A stretch of DNA of 64,000 bases, from contig NZ_JAIQWW010000007.1 in assembly GCF_020164455.1 (NCBI RefSeq), positions 62,001-126,000 of the forward strand. The letters run 5' to 3'. The translations under genes were made by a program, and so were the position numbers. Origin of the DNA: Phyllobacterium chamaecytisi. GTDB lineage: Bacteria > Pseudomonadota > Alphaproteobacteria > Rhizobiales > Rhizobiaceae. The notes beneath the pieces were generated by a model that saw only the letters and a program-made list of their open reading frames with translations, ran no database searches and was not told the DNA's origin. Of this stretch, positions 52,418 to 63,046 are shown piece after piece; position 1 is the first letter of the stretch, and each line of letters starts with the position of its first letter.

Positions 52418-52439
52418 ACATTTTTACACTAGAAAATGT
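52418..52439. promoter_or_regulatory. Inverted repeat upstream of the Rrf2 regulator
   Basis: ACATTTT (52418-52424) and AAAATGT (52433-52439) are perfect complements around 8 nt, 50 bp before the Rrf2 gene. The surrounding region is AT-rich, unlike most of the window. It may be an autoregulatory site of the regulator. Confidence 0.5.
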
Positions 52440-52488
52440 AGTGCGAGGGACTATGACTGCACCACACTGGTAGTCAGGCAAAGAAGAA

Positions 52489-52938
52489 ATGATATCGCAA
52501 AAGGCCAAATATGCTCTACGGGCGCTTGTCGTTCTGGCCAGGGCAGACGCCGAGAAAGCTCTCTTCATCTCGGATATCGCGGAAGAACAGAATATTCCGA
52601 AGAAGTTTCTCGAACAGATACTGCTCGATCTGAAGCACCAGGGTATCGTGATGAGCCGTCGCGGCAAGATGGGCGGGTATCTGCTGCTAAAGCCGGCCGA
52701 AGAAATTACATTCGGCGAGGTGCTGCGCCTCATTGATGGTCCGATTGCCCCTTTGCCTTGCTTGAGCAAGATCGCCTATCGCCGCTGCGAGGATTGCCAG
52801 GACGAAGCGACATGCGAGATACGCCACGTCTTCAATGAAGTCGCCAATGTCACCCGTGCGGTCCTGGACAAGACGACAATCGCCGATTGCCTCATTTACG
52901 GCGGCAATGCCAAGGTCGCTGAACTGCTCGACAGCTAA
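52489..52938 (+). CDS. Rrf2-family transcriptional regulator with four-Cys cluster
   Basis: This 149-residue protein has the Rrf2 winged helix (MISQKAKYALRALVVLARA and SRRGKMGGYLL). Four Cys lie at residues 91, 100, 103 and 109 (C-x8-C-x2-C-x5-C) in the region where IscR and NsrR bind [Fe-S], so iron-sulphur or redox sensing is likely. An AT-rich inverted repeat lies upstream. The target genes are unknown. It converges on thiG. Confidence 0.9.
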   Translation: MISQKAKYALRALVVLARADAEKALFISDIAEEQNIPKKFLEQILLDLKHQGIVMSRRGKMGGYLLLKPAEEITFGEVLRLIDGPIAPLPCLSKIAYRRCEDCQDEATCEIRHVFNEVANVTRAVLDKTTIADCLIYGGNAKVAELLDS

Positions 52939-52951
52939 GAGCCTCAGGCTA

Positions 52952-53725
52952 TCACGTAAATACCGCCCTGCCGATCACGGGCGTTGACGGTACGGCAACG
53001 TCGCGAGGCTCGAGCATGCCCGCATGAAAGGCTTCATGCCCCGCATCAACTGCTTTGGCAAAAGCCCCGGCCATTGCCACCGGATCGCCGGCCTTCGCCA
53101 CGGCCGTGTTAAGCAGGATGGCATCAAATCCGAGTTCCATGACCGTCGCGGCATGGGATGGCCGCCCGAGACCCGCATCGATGATCATCGGAACGTCGGG
53201 GAAATTGCCCCGCAATGAACGCAGTGCGTGCATATTGAGCGGTCCGAGAGCCGAGCCGATCGGCGCGCACCATGGCATCAAAACCTCGCAACCCGCTTCC
53301 AGCAGCCGCCCGGCGACGATCAGATCGTCTGTCGTATAGGGAAACACCTTGAAGCCGTCATCGGACAATATCCGGGCAGCCTCGACCAGCGCGAAGACAT
53401 CCGGCTGCAACGTATCGTGATTGCCAATGACTTCGAGCTTGATCCAGTCGGTCGCAAAAACATCCCTTGCCATCTGCGCCGTCAGCACAGCTTCTTTCAC
53501 CGTATGACATCCCGCCGTATTCGGCAGTACATGTGTTCCAAGCGACCGGATGAGCGACCAGAACTTGTCACCGGATTTGCCGCCTGCCATTTCCCGCCGC
53601 AGCGAGACGGTGACGATTTCCGTGCCGGACGCCTTGATTGCATCCATAAGGATAGCGGGCGAAGGATACTGCGCTGTTCCCAGCAAAACCCGCGACGAAA
53701 GTTCGGTATTATAGAGTTTCAGCAT
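52952..53725 (-). CDS. thiG: Thiazole synthase
   Basis: This 257-residue TIM-barrel protein matches ThiG, which builds the thiazole phosphate ring from DXP, dehydroglycine and ThiS thiocarboxylate. The Schiff-base Lys lies in [10 protein letters not shown], and phosphate loops appear in [11 protein letters not shown] and GLGRPSHA. It starts 2 nt after thiS and is the last gene of the minus-strand thi unit. No thiE follows. Confidence 0.95.
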   Translation of the reverse strand: MLKLYNTELSSRVLLGTAQYPSPAILMDAIKASGTEIVTVSLRREMAGGKSGDKFWSLIRSLGTHVLPNTAGCHTVKEAVLTAQMARDVFATDWIKLEVIGNHDTLQPDVFALVEAARILSDDGFKVFPYTTDDLIVAGRLLEAGCEVLMPWCAPIGSALGPLNMHALRSLRGNFPDVPMIIDAGLGRPSHAATVMELGFDAILLNTAVAKAGDPVAMAGAFAKAVDAGHEAFHAGMLEPRDVAVPSTPVIGRAVFT

Positions 53726-53727
53726 AC

Positions 53728-53925
53728 TCAGCCTCCTTGCCGCGGCGTAAGGATCTCAACCCGGTCGCCCTCGTCAAGGCGGCAGTTCTGACGTTCCGGT
53801 GACCGCACGAGCTCCCCGTTTAATGCCGTCGCCAGCCATTCGCCTTCGAATTCCAGTTCGGCAAGCAAAGCATCGAGCGATTGCGCCGACACATCGTGCG
53901 GTTCTCCATTGACGAGCAGTTTCAT
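53728..53925 (-). CDS. thiS: Sulphur-carrier protein ThiS
   Basis: The 65-residue ubiquitin-like protein ends in the Gly-Gly tail TPRQGG that is adenylated and thiocarboxylated for thiazole synthesis. It begins [12 protein letters not shown]. It overlaps thiO by four bases (ATGA) and precedes thiG. Confidence 0.94.
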   Translation of the reverse strand: MKLLVNGEPHDVSAQSLDALLAELEFEGEWLATALNGELVRSPERQNCRLDEGDRVEILTPRQGG

Positions 53926-54887
53926 CGGGTTGCTCTCCTTTCCTTCAAAACCACGTCCGCCACCAGCATGGCCATCGCCGGGGCGAGCAGAAAACCGTGT
54001 CTGTAGAGACCGTTGATGCTGATGGTGTTACCCTCGCGGACGACACGCGGCAGATTGTCTGGATAAGCAGGTCGAATGCCCACCCCCGTTTCCACAATTT
54101 CCGCCTCGCCGAAGGCAGGGTGCAAACTATAGGCAGCGTTCAGCAATTCCATCATCGAGCGCACGGTGATCGGACCCGCTGAGTCGCTTTCGATCATTGT
54201 CGCACCCACCATGAACGTATGATCCGCTCTGGGTACGACATAGATGGGAAAGCGCGGATGAACGAGCCGGACAGGACGTGCCAAGGAGATATCGGCGGTA
54301 CGCAGGATCAGCATTTCACCGCGCACGCCGCGTATGGTTTGATCTTTGCGGGAATAGCCTGTGCACTGCACGGTCCAGTCAAATCCAGCTGTCATGGTCC
54401 GCACTGGATCGGTTTCGAATGCGACACCTGCTTCCGCCAGCTTCGCCGCAAGACTGATCAACACGCGTCGAGGATCAAGGTGTGCTTCATCCTTGAAAAA
54501 CAGGCCCTTGCGGAAGCGTCCGGCAAGATCAGGCTCCAGTGTTGCAACAGTATCCTCGTTAGCCCACTCGAATTCTGAAGTTCGCGAGCCGAACCGTTCA
54601 AGCTCCCTGACGTCACGGATTGGCGCCAAAACCAGCGTACCATTGCGTGTCACTGAGCCGGGCAGCGCCGCTTCCCACCAGTCAGCGGCACCAAGCCCGA
54701 GCTCGACAACTGCTTGCTCAGCGCTTTCCCGCTCGCAATAAGGCGCAAGCATACCCCCCGCAAACCAGGATGCCGCCGCGCGGCCGCCCGGTTGCGGGTC
54801 GAGCACCGTCACACGCGCGCCGCGTGACGTCAATTCGTCGGCGACCGACAATCCGGCCACGCCGGCGCCCTTTACAAGAACGTTCAT
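53922..54887 (-). CDS. thiO: Glycine oxidase ThiO
   Basis: This 321-residue DAO-type flavoenzyme begins MNVLVKGAGVAGLSVADEL, an FAD motif, and has GVRGEMLILRT and GIRPAYPDNLPRV. ThiO oxidises glycine to dehydroglycine for thiazole synthesis in aerobes. The frame could start with GTG 54899, but ATG 54887 gives a normal N-terminus. It overlaps thiS by four bases. Confidence 0.93.
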   Translation of the reverse strand: MNVLVKGAGVAGLSVADELTSRGARVTVLDPQPGGRAAASWFAGGMLAPYCERESAEQAVVELGLGAADWWEAALPGSVTRNGTLVLAPIRDVRELERFGSRTSEFEWANEDTVATLEPDLAGRFRKGLFFKDEAHLDPRRVLISLAAKLAEAGVAFETDPVRTMTAGFDWTVQCTGYSRKDQTIRGVRGEMLILRTADISLARPVRLVHPRFPIYVVPRADHTFMVGATMIESDSAGPITVRSMMELLNAAYSLHPAFGEAEIVETGVGIRPAYPDNLPRVVREGNTISINGLYRHGFLLAPAMAMLVADVVLKERRATR

Positions 54888-54891
54888 TCCT

Positions 54892-56778
<1,887 letters not shown>

Positions 56779-56929
56779 TTAAAAGTGTTGCTGCGACCTT
56801 TATGCGTCCATCCAAGTGGACGCATGGCGCAGCAAGTGCGTGGAAACCCAGTTCTGTGCCGGAAGGATGAAAGGAGTTCGCGAGTCTGAATAGAGACCGA
56901 GTGCCAGGGCACTCTATGCGAAGACTTTT

Positions 56930-57029
56930 GCACCGTCCCTACGCCAGTATGAACTGGATCAGGTTCAACGGGTCACTGCGCTGCAAAAGCCAGCAGTATC
57001 TCAGCCCCTTGTCGGGACTCCCCTGGTGA
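56930..57029 (-). promoter_or_regulatory. TPP riboswitch (THI element) upstream of thiC
   Basis: On the minus strand the stretch contains GGGGAGTCCC, GGGGCTGAGATACTG, TTGAACCTGATCCAGTT and GCGTAGGGA, the conserved core of thiamine pyrophosphate riboswitches. CACC/GGTG ends can close P1. A 7-bp hairpin (56899-56914) follows without a clear U-tract, so control is probably translational. Confidence 0.96.
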
Positions 57030-57079
57030 ATGTGTTTATGTGACCCGCTGATGACGCAGTTGTCAAGCAGGTCGATCGT

Positions 57080-57649
57080 TCACGAAGCGTGCAAAGGTTT
57101 GAGAGCCGTCGCCCATTTGAGCAATTCGGTCAGCATCGTCGTTGCGCCGGTTTTCATTAGATCGTTTGGCTCGAACACGCCTTCGTCATTGATGAGTTGC
57201 CTATAGTTCGCAACAGGAACCCCTTCCGGTATGGGCACCATATGCAGGCCGGCGACCAGTCCCTTCACCGATTCTACGGAACGCAACCCGCCCGATACGC
57301 CGCCATAGCTGACGAAACCCGCCGGCTTGTAACTCCACTCCTGAAACAGATAGACCAGCGCGTTCGTCAAGGACGGCGGGGCGTTGTAGTCATATTCCGG
57401 CGTAACGAACACATAGGCATCGCCCGAGTCGATGATCGCACTCCACTTCTTCGTGTGAGCGTGTTCGTACTTCTTCATCTTGGGATGGTTCGGCTCGTCG
57501 AGGATTGGCAGGTCGATCTCAGCAAGGTCGATGAGAACAGCCTCAAATCGGCCATCCTGCTTGGCAAATTCATTGAACCAGTTTGCAACTGCCGGACCAC
57601 CACGACCCGGCCGCGTGCTAGCTATGATGATATTGAGCTTGAGTGCCAT
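57080..57649 (-). CDS. NAD(P)H-dependent FMN reductase-family flavoprotein
   Basis: This 189-residue protein is a flavodoxin-like FMN reductase, with IIASTRPGRGGPAVANWF as the FMN phosphate loop and TPEYDYNAPPSLTNA near the active site. It would reduce quinones, azo compounds or FMN in the cytoplasm. It lies upstream of the thi riboswitch on the same strand but is probably its own unit. Confidence 0.9.
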   Translation of the reverse strand: MALKLNIIIASTRPGRGGPAVANWFNEFAKQDGRFEAVLIDLAEIDLPILDEPNHPKMKKYEHAHTKKWSAIIDSGDAYVFVTPEYDYNAPPSLTNALVYLFQEWSYKPAGFVSYGGVSGGLRSVESVKGLVAGLHMVPIPEGVPVANYRQLINDEGVFEPNDLMKTGATTMLTELLKWATALKPLHAS

Positions 57650-57787
57650 TTCGACCTGTCTCCATAAGGAATGATTCTCTGACTATGAATAGGAAGCCGC
57701 TGCCACAGCAACAAGCGGGCACTTTTTGGTAACCGCCGCACATTATGTTCGGCATGAAGACATCAGGGTAGATTGGCAAAGGTCCTT

Positions 57788-57825
57788 AAAAAACGAAACC
57801 CGCTACGGCCTGGACCATGCGGGTT
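57788..57825 (-). terminator. Rho-independent terminator for rpsU
   Basis: On the minus strand AACCCGC pairs with GCGGGTT (57797-57825) and a T-rich run follows (plus-strand A run at 57788-57793). It is about 40 nt past the rpsU stop. Confidence 0.85.
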
Positions 57826-57863
57826 CTGTCGCGTTTATCTATAACCGGATGCCCGGTCATGAA

Positions 57864-58139
57864 TTATCGGTTGTTGTAATCGCTACCATTGTTGCCGGCT
57901 GGGCGGGCAACGCGTTCCTTTTTCTTCGGACCTGGCAACAGGCCTTCGCGCTGAGCCTGCTTGCGTGCAGCCTTGCGGGCACGACTAACGGCTTCTGCTT
58001 TTTCACGGACACGGCGCTCGGATGGCTTTTCGAAAGCCTGGCGCGCCTTCATTTCGCGGAAGAGACCTTCCCGCTGCATCTTCTTCTTCAGGACCCGAAG
58101 GGCCTGTTCAACATTGTTATCACGGACGAGAACTTGCAA
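57864..58139 (-). CDS. rpsU: 30S ribosomal protein S21
   Basis: This 91-residue basic protein begins [14 protein letters not shown] and matches bS21, with a C-terminal extension typical of alphaproteobacteria ([22 protein letters not shown]). The start codon is TTG, with AAGGAAA upstream, and the family start residue pattern (MQVLVRDNN) supports it. It is a single-gene unit with its own terminator. Confidence 0.93.
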   Translation of the reverse strand: MQVLVRDNNVEQALRVLKKKMQREGLFREMKARQAFEKPSERRVREKAEAVSRARKAARKQAQREGLLPGPKKKERVARPAGNNGSDYNNR

Positions 58140-58409
58140 TCGTTTTCCTTACCCATGCTTGTCTCGCCTTGCGGAAGGAAATGAGCCACAATCAGACAAG
58201 CGTTTGAAGAATTGCCCCTACGGCAATCCGGAGAAGCGCGGACTTTATTCATTTCCGCGCCAAAAATCCAGTGCGCTCAAGCAATTTACTTGAGTATTCC
58301 TGCCACGACGCCAACTATTCTGGTGACTCAGCCGGGATATTTTTATGTTCTGTCAATCTCAGCCGATTCAGTCTGACTATGCAGGACCAGAGAAGATTCT
58401 GGGGTGCAG
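58140..58409. other. Gene-poor stretch upstream of rpsU
   Basis: No gene is seen. It probably holds the rpsU promoter and leader; the Shine-Dalgarno is at about 58145. The ORF shadows here have no Shine-Dalgarno or recognisable motifs. Confidence 0.5.
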
Positions 58410-58542
58410 TGAGATTCGCGATCATGACGAGTCGAAAACGGTAGCTTTCGAGAACCGGAGCGGAGCGTACTTGAAGTACGTGAGCACCGGATCGCAGAAA
58501 AATGCCGCTTGCAGACCGTCATGGCGTGAATATCAACACATC
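58410..58542. repeat. ~131-nt imperfect palindromic intergenic repeat, copy C
   Basis: The element starts TGAGATTCG and has a 57-nt core at 58445-58501. The central hairpin is CGTACTT-G-AAGTACG (58466-58480), the longest of the three copies. The outer arms include CATGACG and CGTCATG. It ends at the stop codon (TAG) of the minus-strand RidA gene. Confidence 0.82.
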
Positions 58543-58887
58543 CTAGATCGCGGCAGTGATGATAATCTCGACTTTGTATTCCGGCGTTGCAAGCTTGGCT
58601 TCGCCCGTTGCGCGTGCCGGAGTGTTTGCCGGATCGACCCAAGCATCCCACGCAGCATTCATCTCGCCAAAATCCTTCATGTCATCGAGCCAGATTATGG
58701 CCTGCAACAGCTTGGATTTGTCGGTGCCGGCCTCCTTGAGCAAGTGGTCGATCGAAGCCAGGACATCCTTGGTCTGCTCTGTCACGCTCTTGCCTGGGCT
58801 GCCGACCTGACCGGCGAGATAGACTGTGTTGCCATGGATTACGACCTGGCTCATGCGTGGACCAACTTCAATACGGCGAATGCTCAT
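58543..58887 (-). CDS. RidA-family (YjgF) protein
   Basis: This 114-residue protein matches the RidA/YER057c/UK114 family, with VYLAGQVGSPGKSV and TPARATGEAKLA. RidA members hydrolyse reactive enamine/imine intermediates from PLP and flavin enzymes, which would suit a region rich in amine oxidases, though this member may act elsewhere. GGAG lies before ATG 58887. The stop adjoins repeat C. Confidence 0.9.
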   Translation of the reverse strand: MSIRRIEVGPRMSQVVIHGNTVYLAGQVGSPGKSVTEQTKDVLASIDHLLKEAGTDKSKLLQAIIWLDDMKDFGEMNAAWDAWVDPANTPARATGEAKLATPEYKVEIIITAAI

Positions 58888-59200
58888 GGAAATCTCCTCT
58901 AATGATTTTCTGGCAATTTAATGCTTGCCTTGCGTGCATGAAAAAGGGCCGATGCGGCCCTGTTTTCAAAGGATAGTAGCGTTGTTGCAGATCAAGCCTT
59001 AGACCCGCTGATTGAGCACCACGATTATTTCAACATCATAGCGCTTTGATTTTGAATGATTTTCTGCCCGTAACGGCGCGCAACATCAGCAACGAACGTC
59101 AATAACAGTCGATTCGGCGACACACTATTTGCCACATACGGGAGAGTCAAATTTTGCGAGCGTTATATGAAAGATCGGCCCGTTCGATTATCATTGCCGC
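58888..59200. other. 313-bp divergent gap with an orphan terminator
   Basis: No protein gene is seen between ridA (minus) and the desaturase (plus). The one clear element is the hairpin at 58941-58966. A frame on the plus strand at 59167 has no Shine-Dalgarno and overlaps the desaturase, so it is not called. Confidence 0.5.
58941..58966. terminator. Orphan rho-independent terminator in a divergent intergenic region
   Basis: AGGGCC (58945-58950) pairs with GGCCCT (58956-58961) around GATGC. It has five A before (a U-tract on the minus strand) and GTTTT after. It lies between divergent genes, so it terminates neither obvious mRNA and may end a small RNA. Confidence 0.65.
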
Positions 59201-60091
59201 ATGGATCACCGGACTGTCATTGCATCGTTGACATCGGAGCAGCGCAATCGTCTGACCGCCAAATCAGACCTTGCCGGCCTTCTTCAACTCGCCGTCCATT
59301 GGGGCTCAATCATTCTGCTCGGATGGTTGATTGCCGTGCGGATACCCCTTTGGCCGCTCTTGATGATCCTGCAGGGGATTCTGATCGTGTTCCTGTTTAC
59401 CCTTATACACGAGTCCATCCACCGCACGCCGTTCAGGACGCAGTGGTTGAACGACTGCGTTGCGCGCGTCTGCAGCGTCCTGCTTGTGCTGCCCTCGGAC
59501 TGGTTTCACTACTTTCATCTGGCCCACCACCGCTTCACTCAGGATCCCGAGAACGATCCTGAGCTGATGTCCCCCAAGCCAGAAACCGTGCGGCAGTATC
59601 CCGTGCACCTGTCCGGCATTCCTGTCTGGTGGGGCCACATCAAGACGCTTGTAATAAACGCGTCGGGGCATTGCAGCGATACATTTGTGCCGGCAAAAGG
59701 TCACCGGAAGGTCCGCAGCGAGGCACAGATAATGATTGCGGTCTATGCCTTGATGATCGCTGTCTCCGTTTACCTGCAGACGGCAGTTCTTGTGTATGTA
59801 TGGGTCCTGCCGGCGATATTGGGACAACCTTTCCTGCGCATCTATCTTCTGGCCGAACATGGCCGCTGCCCGTATGTCGCCAACATGCTCGAGAACAGCA
59901 GGACAACCACCACGACTTGGCTGGTGCGCAAACTTGCATGGAACATGCCTTATCACGCCGAGCACCACGCTTATCCCACTGTTCCTTTTTACCGACTGCC
60001 GGAATTCCATGCGTTGATCGAGACTGAGCTCAAGCAGACCGAGGATGGCTACGTCCGGTTCCACGCCAAATACATTGAGCAGATTCGTTAA
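59201..60091 (+). CDS. Membrane fatty acid desaturase-family protein, second type
   Basis: This 296-residue di-iron membrane enzyme has histidine boxes HESIH, HLAHHRFTQDPENDPE and YHAEHHAYP, with three to four membrane segments. It is shorter than and only distantly like the desaturase at 5735-6781. The start at 59201 lacks a clear Shine-Dalgarno. A phosphatase gene follows at 38 nt. Its substrate may be a lipid or a small hydrocarbon. Confidence 0.82.
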   Translation: MDHRTVIASLTSEQRNRLTAKSDLAGLLQLAVHWGSIILLGWLIAVRIPLWPLLMILQGILIVFLFTLIHESIHRTPFRTQWLNDCVARVCSVLLVLPSDWFHYFHLAHHRFTQDPENDPELMSPKPETVRQYPVHLSGIPVWWGHIKTLVINASGHCSDTFVPAKGHRKVRSEAQIMIAVYALMIAVSVYLQTAVLVYVWVLPAILGQPFLRIYLLAEHGRCPYVANMLENSRTTTTTWLVRKLAWNMPYHAEHHAYPTVPFYRLPEFHALIETELKQTEDGYVRFHAKYIEQIR

Positions 60092-60128
60092 ACGATCAGC
60101 TCGACGTGCATCATCAAAAGGAGTCCAT

Positions 60129-60710
60129 ATGAGTAGTGCTTTTCCGGAGATCTATCTCGTTCGCCATGGAGAAACAGAATGGAGTGCCTCCGGCAAGCAC
60201 ACGGGACGTACGGACATACCACTGACACCCATTGGGGAAGAGGCCGCGCGCAACATCGCCGCCCGTCTGTCGGGCCTGACTTTCTCCGCTGTGTGGTCAA
60301 GTCCATCACAACGTGCTTCGAAGACGTGCGCGCTTGCTGGATTTGGCTCAAAGGCTGTGACGAAGGCAGAATTGGCAGAGTGGGACTACGGGGCATATGA
60401 GGGATTGACGACGAAGCAGATTCTCGCCGAACGTCCCCGATGGCGTCTGTTCGGGGATGGCTGTCCGCGCGGTGAACTGTCATCGGATGTGGGCGCACGG
60501 GCGGATTTGATTATTGGCCAGCTCCGCCAAACCGATGGCACGATACTGATATTCTCGAGCTCTCATTTCTTGAGAGTCCTTGCGGCACGCTGGCTCGGAT
60601 TACAACCTGAAGCCGGTGGACTCTTCGTCCTCGATACGGCGAGCATAAGTATCCTCGGCTACGAACACGACCTCACTGAACCCGTCATAAGAAGGTGGAA
60701 TCAAAAGTGA
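60129..60710 (+). CDS. Histidine phosphatase-superfamily protein (phosphoglycerate mutase-like)
   Basis: This 193-residue protein has the catalytic motif LVRHGETEWSASGKHTGRTD and later SSHFLRVLAARW, matching the histidine phosphatase family. The frame opens at 60045, but AAAGGAG precedes ATG 60129. Its substrate is not clear. It lies 38 nt after the desaturase gene, so the two are probably in one transcript. Confidence 0.9.
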   Translation: MSSAFPEIYLVRHGETEWSASGKHTGRTDIPLTPIGEEAARNIAARLSGLTFSAVWSSPSQRASKTCALAGFGSKAVTKAELAEWDYGAYEGLTTKQILAERPRWRLFGDGCPRGELSSDVGARADLIIGQLRQTDGTILIFSSSHFLRVLAARWLGLQPEAGGLFVLDTASISILGYEHDLTEPVIRRWNQK

Positions 60711-60826
60711 CTTGATTCCACTGATTGAAGGGATTCCGGCGCCACGCCTTCTCATGCAGATATATCCATTGAAATGCCCATGATCATCTGATTACGTGAC
60801 AAGGCGGCTGGACTTTTGGGGGAACC

Positions 60827-61177
60827 ATGCCTTTTTCTCGAACGGAAGAACTGACCTATTCGTCGGCTGATTGGCAGATAATGGAGCATGCTTTTGCGCA
60901 AGCTTCAGCGCTGCTGAAGAGGTCACCAAAGACCGATCCGCGCGCCAACCGCCTGGCACGAAATGTCATGATGTTTTTTGACCGGGGCATGCGCGATCCA
61001 GATCTCATCGCAGCCGTCGCCGCCAACCGGGAAATCAGTCTCGAATTCAGGGACATCACCGAGGACAGCTCCAGACCAACAATGCGCGAAAGGGTGACCG
61101 CCGGACAAATTGCGGCGGCCTTGAGCGAGAACGATGGCAATTCCGGCAACGAGGACGACTCAGCCGAAAAGTGTTGA
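60827..61177 (+). CDS. Hypothetical protein of 116 residues
   Basis: The protein begins MPFSRTEELTYSSADWQIMEHAF, is mainly helical in appearance, and ends in an Asp/Glu-rich tail. GGGGGAA lies before the ATG, supporting a real gene. No known family is recognised. It converges on the flavoprotein at 61245. Confidence 0.65.
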   Translation: MPFSRTEELTYSSADWQIMEHAFAQASALLKRSPKTDPRANRLARNVMMFFDRGMRDPDLIAAVAANREISLEFRDITEDSSRPTMRERVTAGQIAAALSENDGNSGNEDDSAEKC

Positions 61178-61244
61178 GTGGATGGCCGCACACACAGGGG
61201 GCAGTGCATGTTGTGCCTGCAAGGATCATCATGCAGGTGACGTT

Positions 61245-62942
61245 TTAACCTGCCTTAGTGGCTGGGGCCGTAGGGATCTGCCTCAGATATTGGTGTATGG
61301 CCTGAACAACCACAGACCCCTCGCCCACACCGGATGCAACGCGTTTGACGGAGCCCGCTCGGACATCGCCTACGGCGAATATGCCAGATGCTGAGGTTTC
61401 GAATGGCGATCCGCTCGAAACCACACCGGCCATGATACCGGTCTCGATGAAACCGGACTTGTCCAGTTTGATGCAGCCGTCCAGCCACTCCGTGTTCGGA
61501 GCGGCACCAATCATCATGAAGATATTCGAAATAGACCGGGTCTCATTCACCCCCGTCGATCGATTTGTCCACGTTACCTTGTTTAAGTATCGATCGCCGT
61601 CAATTGCAGAAATTTCGGTATAGGGATGCAACGAGATCTTGTGCGATTTTTCGATGCGTCGGACAAGATAATCAGACATCGTCTCCTTCAAACCTGGACC
61701 CCGGACCAGAATGTGCAGATGCTTGACTAAATGAGACAGGAACATCGCCGCCTGCCCCGCTGAATTGCCGCCACCAACGACAATAACTTCCTGTTCCTGG
61801 CAAAGCTGCGCTTCCATGGCCGTCGCCGCATAGTGAATGCCCTGACCCTCGAAACGTTCGTAATTCAAAAGCTCTGGCTTGCGGTAACGGGCTCCGGTGG
61901 CAACAACAATCGCTCGGGCCAAAACTGTCTGCCCGTCGTCGAGCACAACCCGGTAAGGCAGCTTGCCGCAATCGATGGAGACGGCCATACGCGAGATGGC
62001 GAGACGTGCCCCGAACTTCTGTGCTTGAACCTGAGCACGACCGGCCAATGCCTGACCTGATATTCCCGTGGGAAATCCCAGATAGTTTTCGATCTTTGAA
62101 CTCGTACCGGCTTGCCCGCCTGGCGCAACCCCTTCGATAACGATCGTCTTTAGTCCTTCGGATGCCGCATAAACCGCGGATGCGAGACCTGCAGGGCCGG
62201 CGCCAACAACGAGCACATCATAGACATCGTTCGGGTCGATGCGTTCTGTCAGCCCTAAAACGTCAGCGAGTTGGCCTGTGGTCGGATTTTGCAGGACCGC
62301 TTTTCCTGGAGGAACAATGACAGGTAGCGACAGCGAGCAAATCTTGAGCGCCGTGACCATTTCCTTTGCATGCGGGTCAACATCGGAGTCGACCAGCCTG
62401 TGCGGATAGCTGTTGCGTGTGAGAAACCGTTGCAACCTCAATGTGTCGGCGGCATGGCTCGGCCCTATCAGGACAACGCCAGCCTGACCGTGTTTGATAA
62501 ATCCAACGCGGCGAAGGATCAGCGCCCGCGTGATGATTTCACCGATATCCGGCTCAGCCGACATCATCCGCAGGAACGAACTGCGCTCAACGCGCACAAG
62601 GTGCGCATCCTCGCCCGCTCGAGCCGAGACAAGATTCTCGCGATTGTTGAACAGATCGAGTTCCCCAGTGAACTCCCGTTCGCCTTGAACGGTGAGGACC
62701 CTTGGTACACCGTCATCGCCGAGATCGAGTATTTCGATCGAGCCGGACTTTATCAAAAAGAAATCGGTCTGACGTTCGCCGCGGCTGTACAAAATAGTAC
62801 CTTTGGCTACGTTGAAGTCGAACCCAAATGACGAAACACGGTCCACCATCTCTTCGTCGAGACGCGGGAAGGTCTGGGCTCTGCGCGCGTAGGGATCACT
62901 CGCGTCGGATGAAATGTCTCCGCTGAATTCTGTCTGACTCAT
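61245..62942 (-). CDS. cNMP-binding/thioredoxin reductase-like FAD-dependent oxidoreductase
   Basis: This 565-residue protein has an N-terminal cyclic-nucleotide-binding-type domain (about 30-150, FNVAKGTILYSRGERQTDF). A central domain of ~90 residues follows, and then a TrxR-like flavoprotein from ~240 (VLVVGAGPAGLASAVYAA, VIVVGGGNSAGQAAMFLS). The usual redox CxxC of TrxR (CATCDG) is not present; the site reads YAATAMEAQLC, so it probably does not reduce thioredoxin. It might be regulated by a nucleotide or act as an NAD(P)H-dependent reductase of another partner. The stop is 67 nt from the hypothetical gene. Confidence 0.85.
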   Translation of the reverse strand: MSQTEFSGDISSDASDPYARRAQTFPRLDEEMVDRVSSFGFDFNVAKGTILYSRGERQTDFFLIKSGSIEILDLGDDGVPRVLTVQGEREFTGELDLFNNRENLVSARAGEDAHLVRVERSSFLRMMSAEPDIGEIITRALILRRVGFIKHGQAGVVLIGPSHAADTLRLQRFLTRNSYPHRLVDSDVDPHAKEMVTALKICSLSLPVIVPPGKAVLQNPTTGQLADVLGLTERIDPNDVYDVLVVGAGPAGLASAVYAASEGLKTIVIEGVAPGGQAGTSSKIENYLGFPTGISGQALAGRAQVQAQKFGARLAISRMAVSIDCGKLPYRVVLDDGQTVLARAIVVATGARYRKPELLNYERFEGQGIHYAATAMEAQLCQEQEVIVVGGGNSAGQAAMFLSHLVKHLHILVRGPGLKETMSDYLVRRIEKSHKISLHPYTEISAIDGDRYLNKVTWTNRSTGVNETRSISNIFMMIGAAPNTEWLDGCIKLDKSGFIETGIMAGVVSSGSPFETSASGIFAVGDVRAGSVKRVASGVGEGSVVVQAIHQYLRQIPTAPATKAG

Positions 62943-63046
62943 AACGGCACACTCGCGCTGGTTTGCTTGCCAAGATTTCTGCCTGTCATTATGGCCGTTT
63001 TCTTCTGCAGGGCAACGCGGCGCAATGTGGTTCGGTGTCCAGATTC

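Noticed and set aside
59167-59562. 131-residue ORF overlapping the second desaturase
   Set aside because: No Shine-Dalgarno, low-complexity Pro/Arg content and overlap with a gene having three histidine boxes.
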